The position numbers and the translations under genes are program-made. Of a DNA stretch of 64,000 bases, positions 22,895-34,800 are shown piece by piece (the first letter of the stretch is position 1; every line of letters starts with the position of its first letter). The stretch is taken from positions 3,038,001 to 3,102,000 of the forward strand of contig OY725505.1 in NCBI GenBank assembly GCA_963281255.1. The letters run 5' to 3'. Under the pieces are notes generated by a model that worked only from the letters and a program-made list of their open reading frames with translations, was not told the DNA's origin and did no database searches. The DNA is from Aphrocallistes beatrix. Lineage: Eukaryota > Porifera > Hexactinellida > Sceptrulophora > Aphrocallistidae.

Positions 22895-23447
22895 TATGTG
22901 GTTCTCTATATCATGACGTTACTTAGAAGTTAGAACGAATGAATGGAATTTATTGAATTAAGACTATTGTTTGACACATTCCACTGATATTAACTTAATT
23001 TCAATGAATCTAATAGGTTCTTTTGAATAAACAAAGTTAATTACACATATATGTTATCTTTATTGCATAAACACATCAACTAACCTTTTAGTATTGTAGA
23101 CAAACAAAGTATAAATGTGCCAATAAAAGCTAAACAAATAAAATCACATAAGAATAACAACAACAAAAGCCTGAAATGAGAAATCTAATTAACAGTTTCC
23201 TAACTCAGTTTCTTTTGAGAATCAAGCAATTATTCAAAGCCTATGAATGCCACACATAGAAGGATGGCTTCAAAGAGACTCGATTAACAGAGATCGCAAC
23301 CTGTGAGGTTTCGAAGTGAAATGTGAGAATAGCCATTAATTAATAATTATGTAAAGGCAAGATAAGTGTAATTTTAAGGCAAGATTTTCTGCTGACTTTT
23401 AGCAATAGCCTTAGGGGCAGTTCAAAAGTTAGTAACGCATCCAAGGG

Positions 23448-23612
23448 GATGGAACAGGGGTTTATCTAGGTGGTCTGGTATCGTCCGAGGAGCCAAGGTG
23501 CTTGCAGTGTGATTCTATTTTGTACCGGATGTCCAACCACTGGGATTACAAGATAAATCCCGGTTTGGGTGGCATATAACTTGTCACCTTCAAAAAAGTG
23601 GCGGATTGGAAA
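23448..23612. mobile_element. MITE, 'CAGGGGTTTATCTAGGTG' family J
   Basis: CAGGGGTTTATCTAGGTGGT, AGTGTGATTCTATTTTG and CACCTTCAAAAAAGTG are shared with reverse-orientation copies at 25622-25985 and 35030-35336, both of which carry other elements inside them. Confidence 0.65.
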
Positions 23613-23987
23613 TTCCCAGATAAATGAGTACGGGGGTAGCAGAGTGTGGCAGTCCTATCATTGTTGTATTACAAGATGGTTAAAATGCGTGACATAGATA
23701 GAGAGGTGTCTAAAATTAGAGTTTTGCGTTACGCAACGTTTGAACGCCTTTGGAATGTTACTAACTCATTCAGATATTTTTATAAGCGAGGAACCAATAA
23801 AATATAGGAGTCCAAACTATAAATAGAAAAATTCCAGGGGAAATACAGATGTTATAAATACTCGTATTGTGTTTGTTTGTTTTTATGATTGAAATGCTTC
23901 GAATGAGATCTAAGAAGGATTAGAAGTGAGTTTTCAATTAAACTAAGTCAACACTAACCAAAGACTCCTGACCATTTTTAATCATTT

Positions 23988-24156
23988 CAGTCGACTCCGC
24001 TTAATAGGATCACATCGGTCAGAGGACACTTTCCCCGATTAAGCGGAGAACCCTATTAACCAAAGATATTTTGTATTACCTTCTATGTGTGAGAGCTATT
24101 CCGGTCCTGCCAAAAGTGTCCCGATTAATCGGTGGTTCTATTAAGCGGAGTCGACT
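23988..24156. mobile_element. pogo-like MITE, family A
   Basis: CAGTCGACTCCGCTTAATAG to GCGGAGTCGACTG; standard core. Confidence 0.85.
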
Positions 24157-25417
24157 GTATATAGAACAGTGTTCAGACGATTTAAGATTAGTGTGTGGTG
24201 ATACTGGGTAATAACATTGTGGCGTAGGATGGGAGAATGTAACCACAAATACTTAGAATAAATATACTCAAGTCTTGCTTGAAAATGAACGTTTAACCAT
24301 ATTAATTCAACAGTGGTTTAAAATCATCATGATGTGGACCTACACATATTATTCCAGAATATTCAGTTGACTACCGTATGGTGTCTTAGGTATGTGCGAT
24401 GAAACATACCTGTTCACCATCCACGTGGGTACAAATTTTAACATTATAATGGTGATGCGAATGCATTGTTATGTTAAGGACGGAAAATAAGAATATCGTT
24501 ATCGGCTTGTTCATAATTATAAATTAATGGATTTGGTTATACAATCCATCTTCTACCCACTAGCTGGTCTTCGAAGAGGCATTTGAATAAATTGCGGTGA
24601 AATGAACAAATTAAACTTTTTGGATAATTCTAAAAAGTAATATCCGAAGACAAGGAATGTTTTTGGTAAACAAAAATACGGTCAAATACACAATAATGTC
24701 AATATACTTACCTTCTTCCAGACTATCTACAGAATACCATGCCCATGTCACATAGCTAGTTTTAAAGCATTCGGACTATCAAAGATACACCTAGATTTAT
24801 GTGGTCTCGATAGGAGGGGGATCCAATTTCTCCTAGCTACTCCGTATAGAAATGGCTACTTAGTGAAACGCAACCAACTGATGACTAAACTATTATAATC
24901 ATCAGTGATTAAAGTGTGGTTGTAATTATTAGTTTCATCGATTGAGAATGAATGAATATAAACGGATACCTAAGGACAGTTCTCGTATTGGGGTAAGAGA
25001 GATTTGTCTATGGAGTATTCGCGTAGGATGTGTGTGGAGGTATTTCAAATTAGTCGTGGTTTCGAAGGGTATACTATTAATTGTCAAATATAACGCATCT
25101 CGTTCAAATCTTTTGAAATTTTTGATAACAAATAATTACTTATTAACCAATCAAAAGATCTGAAAAAGGACTTAATATTAACTTAGTAAGACTGGCAATT
25201 CTAGCCCAATCATTTTGTAGATTTGTATTACCTTCTCTCCGCACCATCATTAGTCTATTCTATATTTCTAAGCTGTTACCAATGCTAGTTTTCTTCCAGC
25301 ACTATATGGTCCAGAAATGATTGGAACCACGATCCTTTTTGAAATTTTTATTTTCTCTGGATCGCTGATCATAATATCTGCGAGGATTGCGATCTTCCTT
25401 TTCACGATCGACTAATG

Positions 25418-25538
25418 CAGTGGTTCCCAACCTGGGGTCCATGGACCCTTAGTGGTCCACAGAAGAGATCAGGGGGTCCATAGAATATAGGAAAATTGCT
25501 ATAGGGGATCCACAGTCAGAAAAGGTTGAAAACCGCTG
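25418..25538. mobile_element. hAT-like MITE with 8-bp target duplication
   Basis: CAGTGGTTCCCAACCTGG to GGTTGAAAACCGCTG, with flanking GACTAATG (25410-25417) and GACTAATA (25539-25546). CAGTGGTT ends and 8-bp duplications are the hallmark of hAT elements. Confidence 0.85.
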
Positions 25539-25621
25539 GACTAATAATGCCTTAAATATTTTCAAGTTTTAGAGAGTAAATTATAATCACTTTCAAAACA
25601 ATCCGGGTACCACTGGTGAGC

Positions 25622-25985
25622 ACAGCCAAGGATTTATCCAGGATTTCCTAGTCCGACACTTTTTCAAGGTGATAAAAGTTTAATGGCACCCTACAGGGAT
25701 TTATCTTGAAATTCCAGGGGTGGTACCAAAATCGAATCACACTACAAGCACCTTTTCTCCTCGAACGATACCAGACTGGCACCTATAAATGCCGCCCGAG
25801 CACCTAGATCAGCGGTTTTCAACCTTTTCATACTGTGGACCCCCTATAGCAATTTTCCTATATTCTGTAGACCCCTCCTATTAATCGTATACAAATTTTG
25901 ATGTGGACCCCCTGATATCTTCTGTGGACTACTAAGGGGTCCATGGACCCCAGGTTGGGAACCACTGACCCAGATAAACTCCTGG
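25622..25985. mobile_element. Family J MITE interrupted by a hAT-like element
   Basis: The J copy runs from AGGATTTATCCAGGATTTCC through CGAATCACACTACAAGCACC to CCCGAGCACCTAGAT. There it is split by the hAT element at 25810-25967 and resumes as ACCCAGATAAACTCCTGG. Confidence 0.7.
25810..25967. mobile_element. hAT-like MITE nested in family J
   Basis: CAGCGGTTTTCAACCTTTTC to CCAGGTTGGGAACCACTG. The duplication ACCTAGAT (25802-25809) and ACCCAGAT (25968-25975) matches at 7 of 8 bases. Same family as 25418-25538. Confidence 0.85.
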
Positions 25986-26244
25986 GTACAGCCTGTTTGG
26001 GGCACACATTCCGTGAAAATATCGTTTTTGATAGCTGTTGTCTTTTGTAATGTCGATTTTGCATAGTTTTCGCCCTGTAGCAAAATGGGGTGAACATTTT
26101 TTGCGATTTGTCATATGTTTTTTGGAATTCGAGTGTGTCTCATCGCGAGTGAGGCACACTCAAATCTCCTGGGTCCTGTGTCCCACCTGTCCTACGGCCA
26201 GCTGATCCGGGGGGATGTCGTCCCAATTATTTGTATCAGATGAA

Positions 26245-26449
26245 TAGCGGAACTTTTGTCCCTGGAATTTTCGTCCCCTGAAATGTCCTTTCGCACTTAC
26301 TGATTTCTCAATCAAAATGCCTCTCATTTACACCCATTTTTTTCAAACATACTCCACTCCAAAAGCCTCACTTTCCGTTCCTTACATATTAGTGCCTGTT
26401 TATTTTAGTCTCTAATGAGACAAAAGTTCCAGGGACGAAAATTCCGCTA
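26245..26449. mobile_element. MITE, 'TAGCGGAA...TTCCGCTA' family
   Basis: Inverted ends TAGCGGAACTTTTGTCCCTGG and CCAGGGACGAAAATTCCGCTA. A copy at about 40330-40446 in the RPL13A intron shares ATACTCCACTCCAAAAGCCTC. Confidence 0.75.
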
Positions 26450-26675
26450 TCCGTATCAGATATACCCCCCCCTTCCTAAATCTGGATACGAATATTGCTG
26501 AGAGAGAACACTAAATCTCAATTATAAACAGTTACAAACGAATAGTCAACACTAATATACACAGAGCAGACTCTAACACACAGTAATGCAGAATATGTTC
26601 AGTCAGACTTATCTAACACTAGGTATAGTAATGGGATCAATCAATTATCAGACGAGTTACTCTACAGAGCTCAGT

Positions 26676-29351
26676 TCAGTCGTCCAATAGGTTAGCTTGA
26701 GTCTCTGAAGCCATCTCGAATGGGTTGGTTGGGGGTTGGGTGGTCGGGGAGGACTTTTTGTTCATCTGTAACTCAAATAAATCGATCGTTGAGTGGGCAG
26801 GCTCGTTTGCGGATTGATTGGCTGGGGAAGAAATCACCTTTTCAGCTTGTTCAGTTGGAGATTGATTGGCTGGGGAAGAAATCATTTTTGCAGCTGTTTC
26901 GGTGGGAGATTGATTGGTTGGGGAAGAAATCACTTTTCCAGCTTGTTCGGTGGGAGATTGATTGGTTGGGGAAGAAATCACTTTTCCAGATGGTTCGGTG
27001 GGAGATTGATTGGTTGGGGAAGAAATCACTTTTTCAGCTTGTTCAGTGGGAGATTGATTGGTTGGGGAAGAAATCACTTTTTCAGCTTGTTCAGTGGGAG
27101 ATTGATTGGTTGGGGAAGAAATCATTTTTTCAGCTGGTTCAGTGGGAGATTGATTGGTTGGGGAAGAAATCACTTTTTCAGCTGGTTCGGTAGGAGATTG
27201 ATTGGTTGGGGAAGAAATCACCTTTTCAGCTGGTTCGGTGGGAGATTGATTGGTTGGGGAAGAAATCACCTTTTCAGCTGGTTCAGTGGGAGATTGATTG
27301 GTTGGGGAAGAAATCATTTTTTCAGCTGGTTCAGTGGGAGATTGATTGGCTGGGGAAGAAATCACCTTTTCAGCTGGTTCGGTGGGAGATTGATTGCCCG
27401 GGGAAGAAATCACTTTTTCATCGAACTCAGTTGGAGATTGGTTCGTAGGGGATTGAGTCGCGTTCTGGAAGGTTTTCTCAATAGATATCTGGACAGGGGG
27501 CAACTCAGGTGACTCAGCTTTAGGGGGACTTGGCGATTTTGTGGTTTCGTCATCAACACCAATAAGCTGAGTCCCCTTCGCACTATCTCCCTCTGCCGCG
27601 GGGCTGTGGGGAGGTTGGGTGGTCTGTTCGCTGTCCTGGACTAACTGTGTGTCGGATATTCCCAATTCTAGCGTCGCCTCATCAAATGCTAGAATATCCT
27701 CTCCTTCCTTCTCCGCGCCAGACTCACTGGAAGAACCAGGGACAGCTGGGATGCCAGGTAGAACTTGAGACGGATCATCGCTCGAGTAGAGTTTCTGATT
27801 TCCGGTGTCCATTCGAGGTGTGAAGAGCGCATCAGGGTCCACATCGATCCCCTCATCAGCCAGCTCACTCATCTCTGTGTTCCGCCGAACATCCAACTCA
27901 GCGCCATCTTCTAGCGCCTGCAACTCACGGGCATGTTCCTCTGACGTCACATACCGGTCCTCCACGGTATCCGGTTTTTCCGCTGGGATATCCGAACCGG
28001 TTTGGATGAGTGGGGGCGTGAGAGTGTCCGTGTGTCGGTTGGAGGGAAGTGTCGGGGGTTCGTCTCCTGAGTCGTAGCGGATTTCCTGATTGGCTAACAT
28101 TTCGTCAGAATCCGGTACCGGTCCCGTGGCCTCTTCGCTTCCCGGTATTTGGGAGAACATTCCATCGTCACCAGGTGGTTGCTGTGGAGGTTCAGGGGTG
28201 GGCGCCTTCGCCTCTTCAGCTGGCGGTGTCTCCACCTTTGGTTCCGGTTCTGGCGCCGCTTCCGGGATTTCATCTTTGGCGGGGATCTCCTTTTTGGCGC
28301 CAGGACCGGTTTTACTAATCGTTCCGGCTTTGGTGCGTGGCGTGGTGCCGAGAGCTCCGGTTTTTGATGCACCGGTAACCCGCGGACCGCTCACCACCTT
28401 ACCGGTCGTCCTAGGAGGGCCGCCGCGACCGGTACCCGTGGCCCCTGTCTTCGTACCGGTACGAGCTGGTGCCGGTGTGGGTTTAACGGGCGGCTTAACG
28501 GGACCTTTCGCGAGAGAGGTATTGGAACCGGTTTTAGCGGCACCACCCGTGGCACCCGGTCGAGGGTTCGCCGCCGTTTTGACCGGTGGTCTAGAGGCCG
28601 AGGTGTTAGAAGTTGTCTTGGAAACCCCGACTGCCGCACCGGTACGCCCAGTCGTGCCGGTTTTCGGAGCTGCAGTGGCGCCGGTTTTCGGGGGTGAGGT
28701 GTTGGTGGTGGGTTTAGTGGGCGGTCTGGCGCCTGTTCCGGTTTTTGCCGGAGCCGTGACGCGAGCTGGAGTCGACCTGGTGGCCGCACCTGTGGCTCGA
28801 GGAGGATTCGACTTTGCCGGAGTACCTACCGGTTTTGTACCGGGAGTCTTGACCGCACTAACCCCTACCTTCCCCGGTGGTCCCTTGGCAGATCCTGGTC
28901 GACCCCTTCCAACTGCGGGCTTGTCTGTTTCGGGGTCTTTCAACTGAGGTTTAAAAATCTTTTTCACTGCATCCGCTTTCTCTGAGAAAGAGTCCCCAGG
29001 TTTCCAATTCTCCTCTTCCATCTTCTCTAAGCTCGAAAGCAGGAATTTGAGAGGATTTTCCGGCGTCTTGTCAATGGTACGGAAAATCAACTCTTCGAAA
29101 ATAACATTAATCTTGTGCTTGTCCAAGTACTCATCGAGGGAAATTGGGGGGACGTCTGGCTTCGAGATAGTCTCTCCATCCTGGCTTGCATTTGGTGGTC
29201 CGTTTTGTTCGGCCCCCACGGGAGAAGAAGGGTCTTCCTTTTTTTGAGGATTGGAACTCTGATCTGAGGGATCTTCTTGAATAATTTCTCCATTCGTGCC
29301 GGAGACAATTATTTTCATCGGAGTGCTCTCTACTTGGCCTTCGCTTGCCAT
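26676..29351 (-). CDS. Unidentified RIIa/Dpy-30-like docking-domain protein with C-terminal 16-residue repeats
   Basis: A single 891-codon frame starts at the ATG at 29351. It is preceded by 15 bp of 5'UTR and a good splice acceptor (TTTTTTCAG at about 29367), so the leader is spliced. Residues about 72-112 (SLDEYLDKHKINVIFEELIF, then TPENPLKFLLSSLE) match the KHKI..LFE.L...RPENP..FL pattern of RIIa-type dimerisation/docking domains of cilium and sperm proteins. Residues about 145-360 are low-complexity and basic (P, T, A, G, K), about 370-630 are acidic, and about 636-845 are 13-14 copies of a 16-residue unit with core NQSPTEPAEKVISSP. No enzyme motif is present. A scaffold binding AKAP-like helices, perhaps in cilia, is plausible. 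I cannot name an orthologue. It lies tail-to-head beside CCDC39. Confidence 0.85.
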   Translation of the reverse strand: MASEGQVESTPMKIIVSGTNGEIIQEDPSDQSSNPQKKEDPSSPVGAEQNGPPNASQDGETISKPDVPPISLDEYLDKHKINVIFEELIFRTIDKTPENPLKFLLSSLEKMEEENWKPGDSFSEKADAVKKIFKPQLKDPETDKPAVGRGRPGSAKGPPGKVGVSAVKTPGTKPVGTPAKSNPPRATGAATRSTPARVTAPAKTGTGARPPTKPTTNTSPPKTGATAAPKTGTTGRTGAAVGVSKTTSNTSASRPPVKTAANPRPGATGGAAKTGSNTSLAKGPVKPPVKPTPAPARTGTKTGATGTGRGGPPRTTGKVVSGPRVTGASKTGALGTTPRTKAGTISKTGPGAKKEIPAKDEIPEAAPEPEPKVETPPAEEAKAPTPEPPQQPPGDDGMFSQIPGSEEATGPVPDSDEMLANQEIRYDSGDEPPTLPSNRHTDTLTPPLIQTGSDIPAEKPDTVEDRYVTSEEHARELQALEDGAELDVRRNTEMSELADEGIDVDPDALFTPRMDTGNQKLYSSDDPSQVLPGIPAVPGSSSESGAEKEGEDILAFDEATLELGISDTQLVQDSEQTTQPPHSPAAEGDSAKGTQLIGVDDETTKSPSPPKAESPELPPVQISIEKTFQNATQSPTNQSPTEFDEKVISSPGNQSPTEPAEKVISSPANQSPTEPAEKMISSPTNQSPTEPAEKVISSPTNQSPTEPAEKVISSPTNQSPTEPAEKVISSPTNQSPTEPAEKMISSPTNQSPTEQAEKVISSPTNQSPTEQAEKVISSPTNQSPTEPSGKVISSPTNQSPTEQAGKVISSPTNQSPTETAAKMISSPANQSPTEQAEKVISSPANQSANEPAHSTIDLFELQMNKKSSPTTQPPTNPFEMASETQANLLDD
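26823..27446 (-). repeat. Coding minisatellite, 48-bp unit, about 13 copies
   Basis: Each 48-bp unit encodes (P/A)(T/A)NQSPTE(P/Q)AEK(V/M)ISS. All copies stay in frame without stops. Variation sits mainly at the P/Q and V/M positions. The SP sites could be proline-directed phosphorylation sites, which is an inference. Confidence 0.9.
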
Positions 29352-30502
29352 CTGAGCTATTCAAACCTGAAAAAAACAATATCCATATTATTATTTATTA
29401 TTTATATCATCGCTAAGGTGTCAACTAGGAGCTATTTTAAGCCGCAAGACCACAGTAATCAGAATCTATTCCCGTCGACTATTCTAAAAATATTTTCTTT
29501 TCAGGCCGTCAAAGAACTTAGTCTCTAGAAGGAGCGAATCTGAAATCTATGCTGGCTTATCGACACTGGTGGATAGCCTATACGAAGTGGCTCAGGAGAC
29601 AACAATTCTGCCTACGTAACAAAAATGCCTAAGCCATATACTGAGCGTGTTGGAAGCCTACTTCTCATTCAATGGTTTGAGAACGTACAATCTTCTTGGA
29701 AACTGAAAAGCCATTTTAAACTAATGTGGAATTTAATCCCAACAATGGTAGAGATATGTCATTGTGCTAAAAGATTACAAATAGCGATCGCTACAGGGAC
29801 ACTTTGCTTATTAAATATTACAAAATTCGATGAAAAAAGTATAGTTTGCATAAAATATTTGAGATAATTCTCATAATTCTCGCCGGTAGTATCAAGTTGA
29901 GGTGCAAATATTCTCTGAAATGAGTTCGAATTTAGACAATATAAAGATTCCACTGCAAAATACAGACTGGTTTGACTAATATGCGTACATGGTCAGCTAT
30001 TTATGAGAATAATTACAGTGTCGTATCGAAATCACTGTGGTTGAATTAGGTGCAGAAATAAAATTGAGTCATGTTAATACGTACCACAATTGTAATGGTA
30101 TAGACGATACAGATGAAATGGAATTCGTTCCCTAGCTACTGATGAGAAATTCACAATTTCACAAAGTGTTGAGAAAAGTGGTTTTATAGAGATATAAGCT
30201 TAGAATTTTGAATAAGCTCACCTTAAAAATACATATTGATAGAGAATGATGGCAATAACACGTAATAATTTGTGTGTGGAAAGTTATAAAGGAAAAACAT
30301 GGATGAAAGAAACCAATGCTAGTTGTACAGAAAGTGGAAGAAAGGATTTTTAAGAATAGATTTCCGTTGAAATTAGCTATTATGACTTTATTCTTTGCAA
30401 AATATTGATCAATTCTATGCACAGTAGCTACCTTAGCAACGGAAATATTCCCATACATAACTATCCACCCATTTGTTTCCTATGTACACGTATTTATATA
30501 TA

Positions 30503-30652
30503 CAGTCGACTCCGCTTAATAGCGTCACATCGGTCAGAGGACATTTTGGCCCGATTAAGCGGAGAGCCCTATTAAAAATATTTCCTGCCAAAAGTGGCCC
30601 GATTAAGCGGTTGACCCGATTAAGCAGTGACCCTATTAAGCAGAGTCGACTG
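30503..30652. mobile_element. pogo-like MITE, family A (internal deletion)
   Basis: CAGTCGACTCCGCTTAATAG to GCAGAGTCGACTG, TA flanks. The TTTTGTATTAGCTTCTATG part of the core is missing. Confidence 0.8.
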
Positions 30653-30662
30653 TATATATATA

Positions 30663-30816
30663 TAGTCGACTCCGCTTAATAGGGTCAAGTCTCTAGGAAC
30701 GGAATGGTTCCCATACATAGAAGCTAATACAAAATATTTTCGGTTATTAGGGTTCTCCGCTTAATCGGGGCAAAATGTCATCTGACCGATGTGACCATAT
30801 TAAGCAGAGTCGACTG
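30663..30816. mobile_element. pogo-like MITE, family A/B mosaic, adjacent copy
   Basis: Begins TAGTCGACTCCGCTTAATAG, carries the family-B segment TCTAGGAACGGAATGGTTCC, then the family-A segment AAATGTCATCTGACCGATG, and ends GCAGAGTCGACTG. It lies 10 bp from the preceding copy and is followed by (TA)n. Confidence 0.75.
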
Positions 30817-31442
30817 TATATATATATATATATATATATGAGTGTGTCTATATCCGGAGAACTTTTTAACAGCTGTACTAAGTATTTACCAACTAAGCGA
30901 AAATATCTATTTAAAATCCAATTCAATTCTATCGCTAATTGTCTTATTTATATGTACGGAAGAACCATACACTGTGTTCGATACTGAATCTTTAGAGATA
31001 CCATTAAGGACTATTGATATGCGAACTTTTGGTCGAATGAAATGTAAGCAAAATATTCTGTATGTGGATGCTAGAACATGCTAGGAATTCTCATTAATAT
31101 GATTGTGACACCATATACTTCAACACGTAGAGTGATGAAAGCTTTATTGATATTATATTAATAATAATTGCAAAAAGACTACCAAAAAACTCCTAGGGAA
31201 ACTGTAAAAAGTGTCCGTCGACAAACTGATAGTGCAACTTTATAGGTGATTCGTGGGTATTTGCATAATAGACATCCTTTTTGACATCTTTTGTGAAATG
31301 GTGTGAAGAGTTTATAGGATTTGGAGCCAGGTTTAAATCTCCAACATAACATATAAGGAATTTATGTTCCAAATTTGGTGCAATTTGGCCCAATAGAATT
31401 TCCAGGAGCGAGCAGACGGAAGGACGTTACACGTTAATCATG

Positions 31443-31570
31443 GGGCATGTCTAATTTCCGGGACGGGACGGGACGAGTCAAGATGCCTAATCTCCGGGAC
31501 GGGACAGAAAAAGTACCTAATTTCCGGGACGGGATACCGTCCCGTCCCGTCCCGGAAATTAGGCATGCCC
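31443..31570. mobile_element. Family G MITE, 8-bp target duplication
   Basis: GGGCATGTCTAATTTCCGGG to GAAATTAGGCATGCCC, flanked by TAATCATG on both sides (31435-31442 and 31571-31578). It contains three direct CCTAAT(T/C)TCCGGGACGGG modules, and a CCCGTCCCG arm folds back on them. Confidence 0.85.
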
Positions 31571-31827
31571 TAATCATGACAAGGCATCTCCTATACTAGC
31601 AGCTGCACCAAAAATATCTAAAAGACTACCATCTTTGCTGATGTCGACTAATTAAGTGGAATGTGCCGATAATCAGATTTAAGTGTACTATTATTAGACA
31701 CATTTTGAATTGTTCATGAGGATACACAGAACAGAGAATAGAGTAGAGGGAATAAATAAGTTACTGTAATCACCACGATACACGTACATACATCCGGTGA
31801 GTTGAAGTGATTGGGTAGCTGCATACT

Positions 31828-34800
31828 CTAGGGCATCACGATATCCTTTTTGGATTTCGCACTTGAGACCACAGAAGCTCGACTGGAGGCTTTCGAGCTA
31901 ACAGAAGAGGTCCGAGACCCCATGGAAGACCGGCGGACACTGGCGGCACTGCTTCTTCGTGACGAAGGTTCCGCGGACAAATCTAGGCCCAATTCAACCG
32001 TTTTAGTTGGGACCACCTGCTGTGCGATTTGGCGCTCGTTTTGCATTCCAGAAGTTACGCGGGAAGGCGCGCGAGACACCTGTCGCGAGGAACTCAGCGA
32101 CACCTGTGATCCGGGACGGCTGGCAAGAGTGGTCTGCACAGGGGGCAGCCCTACCTGGGAGAAGAAGGTGTGAAGACTATTCAGGATGGTCACGTCCTTC
32201 TCACTCGCTTGCACTAGTTCCTGTACTGAGTGTGTGTTCAAGTCCCGAAGATCTCTCAGTGCTATGTCTCGCTCAATGTTAGATACCTTTCCAACGTCGT
32301 ATTTAGCTTTGAGGTCGCGGAACGATTTCGTTAACTGCTTCAAGGAACGGTCTACCTTTTCCTTCTGGTCTGTTAGAGACCGGTGAGCTTGCTCTAAAGC
32401 CACGCGTTTTTTCTCTATAATGTTAGCCATGTTGTGTTCATCTAGCAGCATCTCTCTCAGTCTAAGCTCCATGCGTCCCATGTCTCCAGACAACTCCTTC
32501 TTCTGTCTCTCTCTGAACCTTGCCTTGTCTTGGACAGAATTCAACTGTTTCTCCAGTGAAGACTTTTCGCAAGCCAACTCACTCTTGTCGTCAGCTCTGA
32601 GTAAACACTTCCGAAAGCTCTCGTTTCGATCTGAGATAAGACCGAGTGTGTTTTCCAGTGCTCGAATCTCTTTTTCCGCTTTTCTTATTTTAGCGTCGAG
32701 GTTGTCTCCTTCCCTCTGTAGCTCTTCTCGCTCCTGGGCAGCTTTGATTACGTAATAGGCCTGAGAGCGTATCTCTTCTCCTTCAGGGGGAGCTAGGGTC
32801 ATGGACACTATCTCGTACCGTTTCTGGAGTTTATCTATCTGAGCCATTCTCTGATGGAGCTCAAGGTTGACCTAGATGATGAGGGGGGGTATCGATTATA
32901 TTCTTAGTACAGTCCCGGTAAAAGGTTTTTTGAATTTACCCGGTAGTACTTAAAAATAAGGACTAACTAATAAAATATTGACTTTTCGTGTTATAGAAAG
33001 AGTAGACTCTAGATTTTCATTGCATTAAATTGATAAAATATATTCTGCAATATTAACATTTGTTATTTTTGCACAAACAATATTCCAGACTTTTTGCCGG
33101 GACTGTATCAACGCAGTGGTCACAACCTTGGGTCCATGTACCCCTTAGTGGTCCACTAAAGATATCAAGGGTGCAGAGAATATAGGAATATTGGTATAAG
33201 GGGGAATAGCCAAAAAGGTTGAAAACCACAGCAATAGAACCTTTGAGACCAATTCACACTTCACAACAATGAACATATTTATTTGTAAAGTTCACAAAAC
33301 CACTTTATTTACGTATAAATAAGAAATGAAGTGGAACTTGTCGGAATTTCGTAAAAGTTAGTGGAGCCTAAAAAGTGGCTCTTCAATGATTAGTTATTGG
33401 CGGGACTTTCTTTTAATTCTAAAATTCGGCATTTCGTAGCTATAAAATGATTTGTCCAAACTTGTAAAATAATTTTTCCTTTTCCCCCGAAAAAAAATCC
33501 TTGCAACTTGATAAAAAACGGAATTTCCTAAATTCTAAACCCCTAGACTATCCAGGAATGGAGGTTGCCCACCATTTCCATATGATGTGCAATCTACCTT
33601 CTGTTTATCGCTGCTACTAGCGTGTATCTGTGCATTAAGCATATCCTTGAACACTTCTATCTCCTTGGAACGTTCAGACATCGCCGTGCTTAGCTCCAGC
33701 TTTCTCTTCTCCAGAGAGAACACCTCGTCTGCTCTGCTGTACAGATTCTCTCTCAGTCTGCGGACTTGAAGTTTGAGGAGGTTGCGGTCCACCATTGATT
33801 CTTGCCTGAGTTAAACGATAGAATAAAAATAGATGAATTCATAATACAGTCAAGGTCGCTTAATATGAACATTCGTTTATTATGAACTAACCTCCGGGTC
33901 CCAATTTCATTTTTAGATAGGATTTGTATTGAATCAAGTTCGCTTAATATGAAGTATCTCTATTATGAACAGATTTTTTAGTCCCTGGTGCTTCACAATA
34001 AGCGACCCTGATTGTATATATATATATATATATATATAGGTGTCAAATCAATCAATTGAAAATGGTGTATACATTTCACTACAATAAAAGTGCACACTTC
34101 AAATGGATTCTACCAATCAGATTTTGTTTAGGAATTTGAAAATTATATTCACCATAATACGTCCTATAGGAGCAGAAGTTCTCAGTAACAACTCGATGAG
34201 ATTATCAAAAAAACTGGCTTACATTTGCAAATAATTTTTAGCTTCGAAAAGCATATAGAAACTGGACTTTACTCAAATAAAAAGCTGAATTTTCCAAGGC
34301 AAAAACTGTTTTCTTAACACCCTAACTATATCGGTAGAGACGCAAGGTGGAAAAGAATCATTACTCTCGGAAGAATAAACCATTTAGAAAGTGAACAGCT
34401 GTATGAAATGGAACTTTATGTTAGGGATGTACCATAACTTTGGCAAAAAAAACTGAAATGGCATTATTTTGGCAAATAAATTCCATTATTCGAGACCCAA
34501 GATAGGAGTCGCAATAAAAATTATTTGACAAAATAGTGTCAGCATAAAATCACAATATAATTGCCAGAATAATATTACACTCATTATGTTAGCTTATGTG
34601 CATACTTTTCTTTGGTGACCTTCTTAATCAGTCTCTGTGTACTGTCCAGATAGAGCGAAATCTCATCAATCTTTCCTTGCATCCCATCTTCCTCCTCTCT
34701 GTTCCTACTCTCCTCCCTCCCCACACGTCTCAACTCATCTTCCAACCGTTTCAACTGGTTCTTGAGCAGAATTTCCTGTATATCTTGGGACTCCTTGCGC

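Larger units (their letters stand above)
21867..26675. other. Intergenic region upstream of RSK, repeats only
   Basis: No gene was recognised. RSK transcription should start within the first few hundred bases, but no promoter element can be assigned. The rest holds MITEs at 22443, 22724, 23448, 23988, 25418, 25622 and 26245. The stretch 24160-25400 holds no recognised feature. Confidence 0.5.
29367..31827. other. Intergenic region between the docking-domain gene and CCDC39
   Basis: It should contain the untranslated first exon of the 26.7-29.4 kb gene, which cannot be placed. Two pogo-like MITEs lie at 30503 and 30663, a TA run at about 30817-30839 and a G-family MITE at 31443. Nothing else was recognised. 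Confidence 0.5.

Noticed and set aside
26720..28947. Long plus-strand open frames opposite the 26.7-29.4 kb gene (157, 239 and 285 codons)
   Set aside because: They are antisense shadows of the 48-bp coding repeat and the low-complexity region. The minus frame alone has a proper start, a domain and a spliced leader.
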